This document shows, piece by piece, positions 1 to 8,151 of a stretch of 64,000 nucleotides of DNA. The DNA is from Leeuwenhoekiella blandensis MED217 (GTDB lineage Bacteria; Bacteroidota; Bacteroidia; Flavobacteriales; Flavobacteriaceae): NCBI RefSeq assembly GCF_000152985.1, contig NZ_CH672395.1, positions 700,678 to 764,677 on the forward strand. The letters are read 5' to 3'. The translations under genes and the position numbers were made by a program. Every line of letters begins with the position of its first letter. The stretch's first letter is position 1. The notes under the pieces are model-generated. The model worked only from the letters and a program-made list of their open reading frames with translations. It did not search any database and had not been told where the DNA came from.

Positions 1-1360
1 AGCCAAAATAAAGAAAGAGCAAGCTCTCTAAGATCATATTTTTTGACAAACACTTTTTTAAGTAGATGTTTGATTTCCACTGGTTGCTCAAGGAACTGAT
101 GTTGAACTTTGGCGTACGTATAAATTCTGATTTTTTACCAAAATGGCCTTCTAAAACAGCGAGAGAGTTGTGTACACTAAAACCCATTGCCACCGAAAAG
201 AACGTGAAAAACATCCCAATGTACTTGAAGAAATTCTTGATTCCGCCGCCGTGAATACGCTTGTACGTAACCCAATAGCAACCAAAAAAAATGACTGTAC
301 TTATTGCAAATCCGGCGATCACGTTAAAATACCAACTGTAGGCGGGGTTGTTATTTTTGATGTATAAAATAGGAACGCTCAAAACGGCTACAAGCAATAC
401 TAAAAGAAACATACTGCTGTTGAGCAAATGAAAAAAGCTATGAAATTTAGTCTTAAAACTTACCGTGGGATCTTTTAGCAATTTCCCATAAAGCTTCTGA
501 AAATTCTCTGCTGCGCCTTTATTCCATCTAAATTGTTGCGAGCGTGCGGCACTTATCGCAACCGGTAATTCTGCCGGAGTTTCAACATCTTCCAGATATT
601 TGAAATCCCATTTTTTTAATTGTGCGCGATAACTGAGATCAAGATCTTCGGTTAACGTGTCGCCTTGCCAGTTGCCGGCATCCAGAATACATGTTTTTCT
701 CCAGATCCCCGCGGTACCGTTAAAGTTGATAAAATGATGCCCAAAGTTGCGCCCTACTTGTTCCAACACAAAGTGAAAGTCTAAAGCAAAAGCCTGAATT
801 TTGGTAAGCAACGAATAATCTCGGTTGAGGTGCGCCCAGCGTGTTTGTACCACACCTATTTTTTCATCTTTAAAATATGGGACCGTCTTTTGTAACCAGT
901 CAGAATTCGGTACAAAGTCTGAATCAAAAATCGCGATAAATTCACCTTTAGCAATTGCAAGCCCCTCTTTTAAAGCTCCGGCTTTAAAGCCTTTTCTATT
1001 GCTGCGCGTGATGTGTTGGATGGGGATTCCTGCTGCCTGTAAAGCTTCAATGGTGTTTCGTGTGGTTTGCAGGCTTTCATCGGTAGAATCGTCTAAAACC
1101 TGAATCTCCAATTTGTCCTTCGGATAGTCCAATTTGCTGATGTTTTCTAGCAAGCGTTCTACGACATACAGTTCATTATACAAAGGCAGTTGAATGGTCA
1201 CAAATGGAATTTCTTCCGCTTTTGAAAAGTCAAAAACCGGTGCATCATCTTTCTTTTTTTTCGCTTTTAAATAATTTAAAAGCAGGTTGAGTTGTGCCAG
1301 GCTATAAAGAAAGATCACTGTTAGCGCGAGCGTATAAATGATGACAATTGCGGTTTGCAT
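1..1360 (-). CDS. Cellulose synthase-like family 2 glycosyltransferase, 3' end cut by window edge
   Basis: The minus strand is open from ATG at 1360 to the left edge, 453 codons without a stop; the C-terminus is missing. An N-terminal membrane segment (about residues 3-25) is followed by a GT-A glycosyltransferase domain with the processive GT2 signatures: a D in QVLDDSTDES, a DxD-like FDSDF, TEDLDLSYR, and QQFRW (the QxxRW motif). Hydrophobic stretches follow (SMFLLVLLVAVLSV, STVIFFGCYW, YIGMFFTFFSVAMG). It should transfer a sugar from a nucleotide donor at the inner membrane; donor and acceptor are unknown. The ATG overlaps the stop of the upstream glycosyltransferase (TAATG), so translation is probably coupled. 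Family members are about 490 residues long, so only a few dozen residues are missing. The family call is firm and the substrate is not known. Confidence 0.9.
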   Translation of the reverse strand, partial: MQTAIVIIYTLALTVIFLYSLAQLNLLLNYLKAKKKKDDAPVFDFSKAEEIPFVTIQLPLYNELYVVERLLENISKLDYPKDKLEIQVLDDSTDESLQTTRNTIEALQAAGIPIQHITRSNRKGFKAGALKEGLAIAKGEFIAIFDSDFVPNSDWLQKTVPYFKDEKIGVVQTRWAHLNRDYSLLTKIQAFALDFHFVLEQVGRNFGHHFINFNGTAGIWRKTCILDAGNWQGDTLTEDLDLSYRAQLKKWDFKYLEDVETPAELPVAISAARSQQFRWNKGAAENFQKLYGKLLKDPTVSFKTKFHSFFHLLNSSMFLLVLLVAVLSVPILYIKNNNPAYSWYFNVIAGFAISTVIFFGCYWVTYKRIHGGGIKNFFKYIGMFFTFFSVAMGFSVHNSLAVLEGHFGKKSEFIRTPKFNISSLSNQWKSNIYLKKCLSKNMILESLLFLYFG

Positions 1361-2049
1361 TACTTAAAACTGTACTTAAAAATCCAGACTAGAATTTTCA
1401 CACCGGCAAATATAGCACCTTTGACCGTTCCTGAAACTTTAGAGACGCCTATGCGGTTGCGGTATTTTACCGGTATTTCTATATACGAAAGTTTTTGTTT
1501 TAAGGCTTTAAGCTGCATTTCTACCGTCCAGCCGTAGGTTTTGTCTTCCATTTGTAAAGCAAGTAGCTTATCATACTTAATTGCTCTAAACGGCCCTAGA
1601 TCTGTAAATCGCGCATTAAAAAACCAGCGCATTAAAGTAGTCGCGAGCCAGTTGCCAAAACGTTGTGGGAAGGTCATACTTCCGCTTTCGCGAAAGCGTT
1701 TTACGCGTGCCCCAATAACAAGATCGATATCCTTTTCAATTATGGGAGTGATGAGTTCGTCGAGTTGTTCAGGATAATCGCTATAATCTCCGTCTAGAAA
1801 AACTATAATGTCTGGTTTTTGCTCTTGTGCAGCAACATACCGCATTCCTTTTAAACACGCATAGCCATAACCGGGTCTGTCTTCCCTTAAAATTGTAGCT
1901 CCGGCTTCGACAGCACGCGTTTCGGTTTGGTCTGTTGAGTTGTTGCTTACAACAATGATCTCATTTACGTGCCGCGGAATGTCACGCACGACCAGACCAA
2001 TAGAATCTTCCTCATTAAATGCGGGTATAATTACCTTAATTAGGGTCAT
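1360..2049 (-). CDS. Family 2 glycosyltransferase, dolichyl/polyprenyl-phosphate mannosyltransferase type
   Basis: Soluble GT2 domain of about 229 residues. It begins LIKVIIPAFNEEDSIG, contains IVVSNNSTDQT and the nucleotide-sugar/metal site FLDGDYSDYPEQ, and has the GYGYACLKG stretch common in DPM1/GtrB-like enzymes. It lacks the C-terminal membrane helices of GtrB. A TTG six bases upstream is in frame, but ATG at 2049 directly precedes the conserved beta strand and is preferred. By family it would charge a lipid carrier or act on a glycan intermediate; the exact role is inferred. It is co-transcribed with the processive GT2 that begins inside its stop codon. Confidence 0.85.
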   Translation of the reverse strand: MTLIKVIIPAFNEEDSIGLVVRDIPRHVNEIIVVSNNSTDQTETRAVEAGATILREDRPGYGYACLKGMRYVAAQEQKPDIIVFLDGDYSDYPEQLDELITPIIEKDIDLVIGARVKRFRESGSMTFPQRFGNWLATTLMRWFFNARFTDLGPFRAIKYDKLLALQMEDKTYGWTVEMQLKALKQKLSYIEIPVKYRNRIGVSKVSGTVKGAIFAGVKILVWIFKYSFK

Positions 2050-2474
2050 GAACAAAAGAGGTGTTTAAACGCGCAAAAATGCAACTTTCAAATGGTTTGA
2101 TTGTTAGGTCGGTTTTTTGGGGACACACTTACGATATTAAATCTCTTAAGGATTCACGGTTTGCGGGATTTTTAAAAATTTAACATTTTGATTCAAAACC
2201 TTTTAAGTTTAAATCTCGTAAGTATAGATAATTAACACTTAGATCGATTTATATGCAAATCTAACGATCTGAAGAAACCATTTCATGTTGTATTGATTAG
2301 CCTTAATACTAAAATATTAAAGATTGTTTGTTTGTTATATGATTTGTTTTGAAGGCGGGAGCGCGAGTTTCCGCCTTCTTTATTGGCGTCGCCAAAGGGT
2401 TTTGTATTCCAAGGCTTGCCTCGAGATTGAAAATTTGTTTTAACGAATACCTGATGGTATTGTCTTGAGGTGGT
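2050..2474. other. 425-bp intergenic region, mostly non-coding
   Basis: This AT-rich gap lies between the PLDc_N gene and the glycosyltransferase pair, all on the minus strand. It holds a possible minus-strand promoter -7 box (TAGATTTG at 2263-2256) without a clear -33 TTG, a GC hairpin at 2351-2378, and one copy of the dispersed repeat at 2383-2477. A 64-codon open frame (2309-2503, minus) covers the repeat and is not considered a gene. Confidence 0.6.
2351..2378. terminator. GC-rich hairpin, possible terminator
   Basis: GAAGGCGG and CCGCCTTC form an 8-bp stem around a 12-nt loop, followed on the plus strand by TTTATT. No plus-strand gene lies directly upstream. The hairpin directly adjoins the outer end of the dispersed repeat, so it may belong to that element. 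Confidence 0.4.
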
Positions 2475-2477
2475 TTA
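2383..2477 (-). repeat. Dispersed 95-bp hairpin-rich repeat, copy A
   Basis: The copy runs from the stop codon of the PLDc_N gene (2477) to the palindrome TTGGCgtcGCCAA (2383-2395). It contains a further inverted repeat AATACCtgatGGTATT and the core AAGGCTTGCCTCG. Copy B (38527-38621) is also 95 bp and about three quarters identical by eye; a more degenerate copy C lies at 44185-44282. All three begin at the TAA of a minus-strand gene. Confidence 0.75.
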
Positions 2478-2687
2478 CTTAATTCGCTGATTGCGCCCGA
2501 CAATGAAGTAAAGTATAGATCCTAGGAAATTGAAGAATATGACAATAAGCACCCAAACGATTTTATTGTTTCCCGAAAACTCGTGGCGCACAATATCGAT
2601 CAAAGCGATAATGGGAAGTATTAAGCCAAAGATGCCAAAAATTAAAATCAAAAGTATTTGCCAAGGACCTATCATTCCGAGTATCAT
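2475..2687 (-). CDS. Small PLDc_N-type membrane protein (70 aa)
   Basis: The protein has two strongly hydrophobic segments (about residues 7-30 and 43-62) joined by a short polar linker with IDIVRHEF, and ends GRNQRIK. This is the layout of the phospholipase D/nuclease N-terminal (PLDc_N) family of small bacterial membrane proteins, which carries no catalytic residues. Function is unknown. It starts 40 bp after the polyferredoxin gene in the same direction and may be co-transcribed with it. Its stop codon is the first element of a dispersed repeat. Confidence 0.75.
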   Translation of the reverse strand: MILGMIGPWQILLILIFGIFGLILPIIALIDIVRHEFSGNNKIVWVLIVIFFNFLGSILYFIVGRNQRIK

Positions 2688-2727
2688 AGTGTGAAAAAGT
2701 TTAGTTGTTTAAGATACATTATAAAAT

Positions 2728-4317
2728 TTAGTTTTGATTTAGATAGTCCATTAAATCAACATCATTGCCCAGAAGTACTTCGCGGCTGTTGATGCGTTTT
2801 TCGGTAGAAGCATTTTCTAATTTTAAAACACCACGCGGGCAAACTGCTGAGCAAATTCCGCAACCTACACAGCTCGCACGTACAATGTTTTCACCTTTTT
2901 GGGCATAGGCGCGTACATCGATTCCCATCTCACAATAGCTCGAGCAATTTCCGCATGAAATGCATTGACCACCATTTGTAGTGATCCTGAATTTTGAAAA
3001 TAAGCGCTGCTGAAGTCCTAAAATTGCAGCCATTGGGCAACCAAAGCGGCACCACACCCGGTTACCAAAAATAGGGTAGAAGCCGGTGCCAATAACCCCG
3101 CTAAAAATACTACCGATTAAAAAACCATAAGTTGTGCGCAGGCTTTCTGCCGGAATTAAGAATAGCGTGCTTCCGCTGGAAAAATGAATTCCTATCAAGG
3201 CTAAAACAATGACCAAATAACCTATTGCACCGTAACGCGCGTCTTGTTTTAATTCTTCCTTTTTAAAAAGCCAGATCAAACCGAAGAGTACCGTTAGAAA
3301 AACAGCGACCGCGATGAGAAAGACATCTTTGGTTAACCAGTATTTTTCAGCGTCGTAGCCAAGATACGTAGCGACAACGGCAGTGGTCATAACCACCACA
3401 AAAACCAAAACACTGTGTACGACCCAGCGTTCTACTTTCCACGCAAATTCACTTTTATCACTTAAATGTCTGAAGGAGTCACCGGCAGTTTCTGCAAGTC
3501 CGCCACAACCACACACCCAACTGCAGTACCAGCGTTTACCATATTTGTAAGTCAATATTGGTGTAATGATAAAAATTGAAGCAATACCAAAAATTAGAAG
3601 CGCCAGACCAATAGTGCCCGAAGAGATGAAGCTATCCACGCGATACTGTTCAAAATTATAGTAATTGAGTGGCCAGATATTTTTAAGGTCATAGTACGGC
3701 AAACTAAAATCATCACTATTCAGTCGCGCCATAAACTCCGGGATTAAAAACGCAAAGGCAGTTTGGAAAAACATCACACTTATAGTTCGTAAGCGTTCGT
3801 AGCGGTTGTGGCGGTATTTCCATAAAAACTTAATACCAAAACCTAAAATAGCAATCGTGTAGAGGGTACCATAAACAAACCATTGGCTGGCCGGATTTCC
3901 ACTTAATAATTTACTTAGCGGATCAAATAAAGCAATGAGTCCGAAGTTTTTCCCTTCGGTATTTAAGCCTAAAAGTTCAGCCTTAAAATAAAGCACAATG
4001 TAAAATCCGGTTAGTGCGAGTCCGGCAATCCAGGCGAGAAAACCCCGACTTGAAACCGATTTAAACCAGACGCCGTCATTTTTTATTCCTGCTTGCTTAT
4101 CAGAATAAGCACCGTAGGAGAATAAGACAATTCCGCCAAATAGGGCACTCAAAGCAATTGAAAGCCACAGAGTCTTGCTAGGTAGTTGCAGATTGAAAAC
4201 AGCTAGGACGAGAATGAGCAATCCGCCCACGCCAAGAGCCGTGCCTAATTTTTGAATGACGTTTAGCGCTGCCGGTGGTTGACCTGTTAAAGCCATATCG
4301 CGTTGTACTCTACTCAT
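2728..4317 (-). CDS. Membrane polyferredoxin (4Fe-4S binding, NapH/FixG-like)
   Basis: About 529 residues. Roughly ten hydrophobic segments are followed by a cytoplasmic-type double ferredoxin domain. The clusters are CISCGNCSSYCEMG and CVGCGICSAVCPRG near the C-terminus. Two further Cys groups lie in the membrane part, WYCSWVCGCGG and WCRFGCP, as in NapH/NosR/FixG-like electron-transfer proteins. It probably carries electrons across or within the inner membrane; donor and acceptor are not known. The start is ATG at 4317 (MSRVQRD), which overlaps the upstream oxidoreductase by 8 bp (ATGAGTAG); a 30-residue extension to 4407 lies inside that gene and is rejected. The tight overlap suggests that the flavoprotein is its redox partner. 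Confidence 0.85.
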   Translation of the reverse strand: MSRVQRDMALTGQPPAALNVIQKLGTALGVGGLLILVLAVFNLQLPSKTLWLSIALSALFGGIVLFSYGAYSDKQAGIKNDGVWFKSVSSRGFLAWIAGLALTGFYIVLYFKAELLGLNTEGKNFGLIALFDPLSKLLSGNPASQWFVYGTLYTIAILGFGIKFLWKYRHNRYERLRTISVMFFQTAFAFLIPEFMARLNSDDFSLPYYDLKNIWPLNYYNFEQYRVDSFISSGTIGLALLIFGIASIFIITPILTYKYGKRWYCSWVCGCGGLAETAGDSFRHLSDKSEFAWKVERWVVHSVLVFVVVMTTAVVATYLGYDAEKYWLTKDVFLIAVAVFLTVLFGLIWLFKKEELKQDARYGAIGYLVIVLALIGIHFSSGSTLFLIPAESLRTTYGFLIGSIFSGVIGTGFYPIFGNRVWCRFGCPMAAILGLQQRLFSKFRITTNGGQCISCGNCSSYCEMGIDVRAYAQKGENIVRASCVGCGICSAVCPRGVLKLENASTEKRINSREVLLGNDVDLMDYLNQN

Positions 4318-5620
4318 GATTTTTAAATTGTTTAGAAGTGCTAAAAGCGGCTTTGATTTCAGGAAAATAAGATCGGTAGAACTCAGGATCAAAATTGGCT
4401 TGATCAAGATTTTGGACTACAGCGTCAACCGATTGGTGCGTGTTGAGCCAATGATCTAAAACCTCATGTCGCAATCTAATGCCAAAGGTATTAATCCCTA
4501 AAAACTCCCTGTTTTCCTTGTGGTATGCTATCGTAATACATTTAGTATTGTCAGGATGCTTCCAATGAAAATGCGCTTCATAGGTTTTTTTATTTTTACC
4601 ACTAAATACCCAACCGTAGGTTTGATATTCAATATCAAAAAATTTTGCGCTGTTAAACCAATTTCCGGGATTGTATTCAAAAGGATTTCCGCATATGGTT
4701 TGCGCGACTGTCTCGCCCATCATCCGGCCGGTGTACCAAACCGCCTCAACCGGTTTGCGTAAACCTATCGCTTCGTGTTGCTGTGCACAATCGCCAATGG
4801 CATAAACATTCTTAATATTGGTTTGAAGTAAACGGTTTACCAAGATTCCTTTGTCGGTTGCTATGCCGCTACCTTCTAAAAAGTCGATCTTAGGTTTAAC
4901 ACCGGTTGTGATCCCTACTAGATTGCATTGAATTTCTTTTCCTGATTTTGTGCGTATACCTTTTACGTTACCTTGTTCATCGCCAAGAATTTTATCTAAT
5001 TCTTCTTCGTGAAGCACATTGATATGATGACTTTTTATATGCTCAGAAATCAGTTGCGCATCGGGGTCGGGTAAGACACTAGACCAAAAGCCTTTTTCCC
5101 GCACAAGCATCGTAACTTCTATCTTGCGCGTGTGCAGCATTTCGGCGAGTTCAACGCCTATTAGTCCACCGCCTACAATAATCGCTTTTGGACAAACTTC
5201 ATTATTTGGCGCATTTTTCTCGAGTAACTCAAGATCTTGTTTAGAGACCAAACCTTGAACACCTTTGAGCTCCAGACCTTTCCAGTCGTAAGTTGCAGGA
5301 ACTGATCCGGTTGCAAGGATCAGCGTATCGTAAGTCATCGTTTCATCTTCAGCGAATAGCAGCGTTTTATTTTCTGTGTCTACTTTTTCGACATAAGCCT
5401 GCTTGAGATCTATTCGGTTTTTAGACCAAAAATGATCTTCATAAGGTTTTAAATCTTTGAAGCGCATATGTCCCATATACACATACATCAAGGCCGTACG
5501 CGAAAAAAAATGTTCGCTTTCCGCAGAAATGATCGTGATTTTTTTATTAGAATTTTTGCGAATGTGTCGTGCCGCGGTTATCCCGGCGATCCCATTACCC
5601 ACAATGACCACATGCTCCAT
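4310..5620 (-). CDS. FAD-dependent pyridine nucleotide oxidoreductase
   Basis: A 436-residue two-Rossmann flavoprotein. The FAD site is VVIVGNGIAGITAA at the N-terminus, followed by TLILATGSVP, the NAD(P)H site AIIVGGGLIGVELAE, and the second FAD motif VYAIGDCAQQ. The fold resembles the NirB N-terminal/rubredoxin reductase group; there is no CxxC redox disulfide and no C-terminal iron-sulfur domain. By family it oxidises NAD(P)H and passes electrons to an iron-sulfur partner. The gene after it, overlapping by 8 bp, is a membrane polyferredoxin, which is the obvious candidate acceptor. First gene of the minus-strand group. Confidence 0.88.
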   Translation of the reverse strand: MEHVVIVGNGIAGITAARHIRKNSNKKITIISAESEHFFSRTALMYVYMGHMRFKDLKPYEDHFWSKNRIDLKQAYVEKVDTENKTLLFAEDETMTYDTLILATGSVPATYDWKGLELKGVQGLVSKQDLELLEKNAPNNEVCPKAIIVGGGLIGVELAEMLHTRKIEVTMLVREKGFWSSVLPDPDAQLISEHIKSHHINVLHEEELDKILGDEQGNVKGIRTKSGKEIQCNLVGITTGVKPKIDFLEGSGIATDKGILVNRLLQTNIKNVYAIGDCAQQHEAIGLRKPVEAVWYTGRMMGETVAQTICGNPFEYNPGNWFNSAKFFDIEYQTYGWVFSGKNKKTYEAHFHWKHPDNTKCITIAYHKENREFLGINTFGIRLRHEVLDHWLNTHQSVDAVVQNLDQANFDPEFYRSYFPEIKAAFSTSKQFKNHE

Positions 5621-5739
5621 AAATAACTAGGTTATTTGTACAAGATAACAACTTAGAAGGCTCTCAATTGCTTTTTAACTGCAATTTTAGACGAAAGAAA
5701 ATCGGGAAGCTATCTGTTTTTTCTATTATTTTTAAAGCG

Positions 5740-6765
5740 ATGAAGAACTATGTGCATAGTATTGCGTTACTTATTTTAGGTTGTTGCCTGCTGGGCTGCT
5801 CGGCGACCACGGTGGTTTCAGAAAAAATCAATGGGGTGAGTTTTGTGGCGTCGCGCGACACACTTCAGAAAAAACATATTATCCCATTGCTGGAGGTCCA
5901 TGCAGATTATGCTGCGATTATGCCCTTTGGTTTTGTGCGTGATAAAAACCATCCTGAATTACATTTTAATTCAGAACGGCAATGGTTTGGGGAGCGTTAT
6001 GAAGGCGTAAAGCAATATATTGAGCTGCTGCATGAGAATGAGATAAAAGTGATGCTGAAACCTCATATCTGGATTTGGCGTGGCGTTTTTACCGGTGATA
6101 TGGAAATGGATTCTGAAGCCGATTGGGTTCTTTTTGAAAACAGTTATGAAGAATTTATACTCCTGTATGCGCAACTTGCTGAAGAAACCCATGCAGATCT
6201 GCTATGCATTGGGACCGAGCTTTTCAATTTTGTAGATCAGCGGCCAGACTTCTGGAAGCAATTGATCAAAAAAGTACGAGCTACCTACACAGGGAAGATC
6301 ACATATGCCGAAAATTGGGATAAAGTAGATCGGGTAGCTATTTGGGAGGATCTGGATTTTATTGGCGCTGATGCGTATTTTCCGGTTTCTGAAGCGCAAA
6401 CGCCAACTATTGAAGATGCTCTTGCAGGTTGGAAACCACATAAAAAATTATTAGCATCACTTTCAAAACAATACAGCAAGCCTGTTCTTTTTACCGAATT
6501 CGGCTACCGAAGTGCAGACTATGCAGGTAAAGAACCTTGGGCGAGCGATCGCTACGAAGGTAAAATGAATAGTGAAGCTCAAGCGCAATTGTATGAAGCT
6601 TTATTCAAAAGCTTTTGGGACGAACCATGGTTTGCCGGTGGCTTTGCCTGGAAGTGGTTTCATAATCACGATCGGGCCATTCAACAAGAGAATAATAGAT
6701 TTACGCCGCAGGGAAAGCAAGCTGAGGAAGTTTTAAAAAAATGGTATCAAAATTCTGTTAACTGA
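5740..6765 (+). CDS. GH113-like glycoside hydrolase lipoprotein (possible beta-mannanase)
   Basis: A 341-residue protein starting at ATG 5740 (MKNYVHS). The signal peptide ends in a lipobox (LLGC), so it is predicted to be a lipoprotein. The rest is a TIM barrel of the clan GH-A type. Glu160 in IGTELF matches the acid/base and Glu253 in FTEFGY the nucleophile, and HIWIWRG and FAWKWF match glycone-binding strands of GH113 proteins. Endo-mannanase activity is known for characterised GH113 members and is only inferred here. No SusC/SusD or other CAZyme lies next to it. It is divergent from the flavoprotein gene. An upstream in-frame ATG at 5668 would add 24 residues and hide the signal peptide. 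Confidence 0.8.
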   Translation: MKNYVHSIALLILGCCLLGCSATTVVSEKINGVSFVASRDTLQKKHIIPLLEVHADYAAIMPFGFVRDKNHPELHFNSERQWFGERYEGVKQYIELLHENEIKVMLKPHIWIWRGVFTGDMEMDSEADWVLFENSYEEFILLYAQLAEETHADLLCIGTELFNFVDQRPDFWKQLIKKVRATYTGKITYAENWDKVDRVAIWEDLDFIGADAYFPVSEAQTPTIEDALAGWKPHKKLLASLSKQYSKPVLFTEFGYRSADYAGKEPWASDRYEGKMNSEAQAQLYEALFKSFWDEPWFAGGFAWKWFHNHDRAIQQENNRFTPQGKQAEEVLKKWYQNSVN

Positions 6766-6779
6766 TTGATTCAAAGTGT

Positions 6780-6805
6780 CAAACTCTTGCCAATTGGTAA
6801 GAGTT
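6780..6805. promoter_or_regulatory. 26-bp near-perfect palindrome
   Basis: AAACTCTT and AAGAGTTT flank a CCAATTGG core, giving a 26-bp dyad with one mismatched pair. It lies 15 bp after the GH113-like gene and 59 bp before the YqaE gene. No T-run follows, so it may be an operator, or a weak terminator. Confidence 0.5.
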
Positions 6806-6863
6806 TAAGAGCTGTTGTTGAGCCTACTTTTTAGTTTTGGGTTACTAACTAAAAAGAACCATT

Positions 6864-7022
6864 ATGTCTATTCTTACAATTTTAATTTCTATCCTTTTAC
6901 CACCACTTGGAGTGGCGATGGCCAAAGGCATTGGCAAAGATTTTGTCATCAATGTCATCTTAACCATATTAGGTTGGCTGCCGGGTGTGATACACGCATT
7001 TTATGTGAATAGCAGAGGCTAA
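6864..7022 (+). CDS. YqaE/Pmp3 family small membrane protein (52 aa)
   Basis: The translation begins MSILTILISILLPPLGVAMA and ends GWLPGVIHAFYVNSRG. Two hydrophobic helices with the LPPLGV and LGWLPGVIHA signatures identify the Pmp3/YqaE (UPF0057) family, linked in other organisms to membrane potential and stress. It is followed by an intrinsic terminator at 7040. A second family member lies at 46739-46891. Confidence 0.9.
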   Translation: MSILTILISILLPPLGVAMAKGIGKDFVINVILTILGWLPGVIHAFYVNSRG

Positions 7023-7039
7023 GAAAACAATATATTTAG

Positions 7040-7077
7040 AAAGAGTTTTATAAGTACATTTATAAAACTCTTTTTTT
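7040..7077 (+). terminator. Intrinsic terminator after the YqaE gene
   Basis: A 14-bp perfect stem (AAAGAGTTTTATAA with its complement, loop GTACAT) runs straight into a T-run ending at 7077. The next start codon, ATG of the VOC gene, is at 7078, so the hairpin also occupies that gene's entire translation-initiation region. Confidence 0.88.
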
Positions 7078-7602
7078 ATGCGGAAATTTTTCTTTCTATG
7101 CTTTTTTCTTTTGACGACCGGCTTGGTTTTAAATGCGCAAACCAATTTTAAGAAGAATGCATTAACAGCAGCTATTGTGGTGAGTGATGAGGCAAAAGCC
7201 TTGCATTTTTACAGGGATATTTTGGGGATGCAAGAAGCAGGAGGTTTTGTGATCGATTCAGTCTTTGCCAAAAATCTTGGGCTCTCCAAGGGAAAATCTT
7301 TTAAAGTAGCGCTTTTGAGCTTTTTAGATACTCCGGAATCTTCACAGCTTAAAATCGTATCCTTTACTGAAGTATTGAAGCAAGAAGCGGCGGCGGTTTA
7401 CGATGCGGTGCAAGAACAGTTTGGGTTGCAGTATTTAACCTTGCAAGTACATTCGCTAGATCCTATTATGGCGCGTGCAAAAAAAGAAGGCGTGCAACCT
7501 CAAGCTGCAACGCCTTTAAAACTTGATGATCACGTTTACCTTGTACTTTTACGAGATCCTGACGGAACTTTTGTTGAGGTTATAGGTGATTATTCGGGAT
7601 AG
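7078..7602 (+). CDS. Secreted VOC (glyoxalase-fold) protein
   Basis: A 174-residue protein with a Sec signal peptide (MRKFFFLCFFLLTT...LNAQ). One vicinal oxygen chelate domain follows, recognised by LTAAIVVSDEAKALHFYRDI and the C-terminal LLRDPDGTFVEV. VOC domains bind metals and serve as glyoxalases, dioxygenases or resistance proteins; a single secreted domain gives no clue to substrate. The ATG follows directly on a terminator T-run, which is unusual. It is convergent with the hemerythrin gene, one base apart. Confidence 0.8.
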   Translation: MRKFFFLCFFLLTTGLVLNAQTNFKKNALTAAIVVSDEAKALHFYRDILGMQEAGGFVIDSVFAKNLGLSKGKSFKVALLSFLDTPESSQLKIVSFTEVLKQEAAAVYDAVQEQFGLQYLTLQVHSLDPIMARAKKEGVQPQAATPLKLDDHVYLVLLRDPDGTFVEVIGDYSG

Positions 7603-7603
7603 T

Positions 7604-8038
7604 TTACCGGTTCTTTTTCATTTCTTTGAGATATTCTTCAGCGATATCTGTTTTTTGCTTTTCGGTAAAAACCTTTCCGGCTAGTTGAAAAAAGCTGTGT
7701 TCCTCATCTTCCAGATGGTGTTCTACTTTTTCACAAAGTTGTTTCGCATAGACCAACCAAGCAGGAGAATCAAGATCTGTTTCATCAATTTTCTCGATGA
7801 GTTCGTCCATTTCGTGATGCTCTGCAATACCGTGTCTGGCGTGCTCTTGCATCATGTCGTTATGGATGAGTGGTGAATAAAACGTGCGTTCTTCAGCATC
7901 TGCGTGTACCTTCAATTCTTTTTTTAGGTCTTCCCACATTTGTTTTCGACCCTTAGATTCTCCCGAAGTAGAAGTGACAAGTCGGCAAAGTTCGCGTTGC
8001 TTATCGTGGTCTTTACGAATGGCTTCAAAAATGTTCAT
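7604..8038 (-). CDS. Hemerythrin (HHE) domain protein
   Basis: A 144-residue four-helix protein with the iron-ligand pattern of HHE domains: IRKDHDKQREL, HADAEERTFY, EHHEMDELI and EHHLEDEEHSFF. Such proteins bind a di-iron centre and take part in oxygen or NO sensing, iron storage or repair. No signal peptide is seen, so it is cytoplasmic. It starts 113 bp downstream of an arsenosugar-type glycosyltransferase on the same strand. Confidence 0.88.
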   Translation of the reverse strand: MNIFEAIRKDHDKQRELCRLVTSTSGESKGRKQMWEDLKKELKVHADAEERTFYSPLIHNDMMQEHARHGIAEHHEMDELIEKIDETDLDSPAWLVYAKQLCEKVEHHLEDEEHSFFQLAGKVFTEKQKTDIAEEYLKEMKKNR

Positions 8039-8151
8039 TGGTGTAGATTTTTTGTTTCTACTGAAATTACACTTACCGAAACGCTTATGCTGTTAAGAAA
8101 GTATCAAATTTTACAACTGAAGAAAATAAATTAGCTTCAAGAGTAATAACG

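Noticed and set aside
2309..2503. 64-codon minus-strand open frame
   Set aside because: It lies almost wholly in repeat copy A and the hairpin beside it, overlaps the end of the PLDc_N gene, and resembles no protein family.
4318..4407. 30-residue N-terminal extension of the polyferredoxin
   Set aside because: It lies inside the oxidoreductase gene, and ATG 4317 gives the typical overlapping start.
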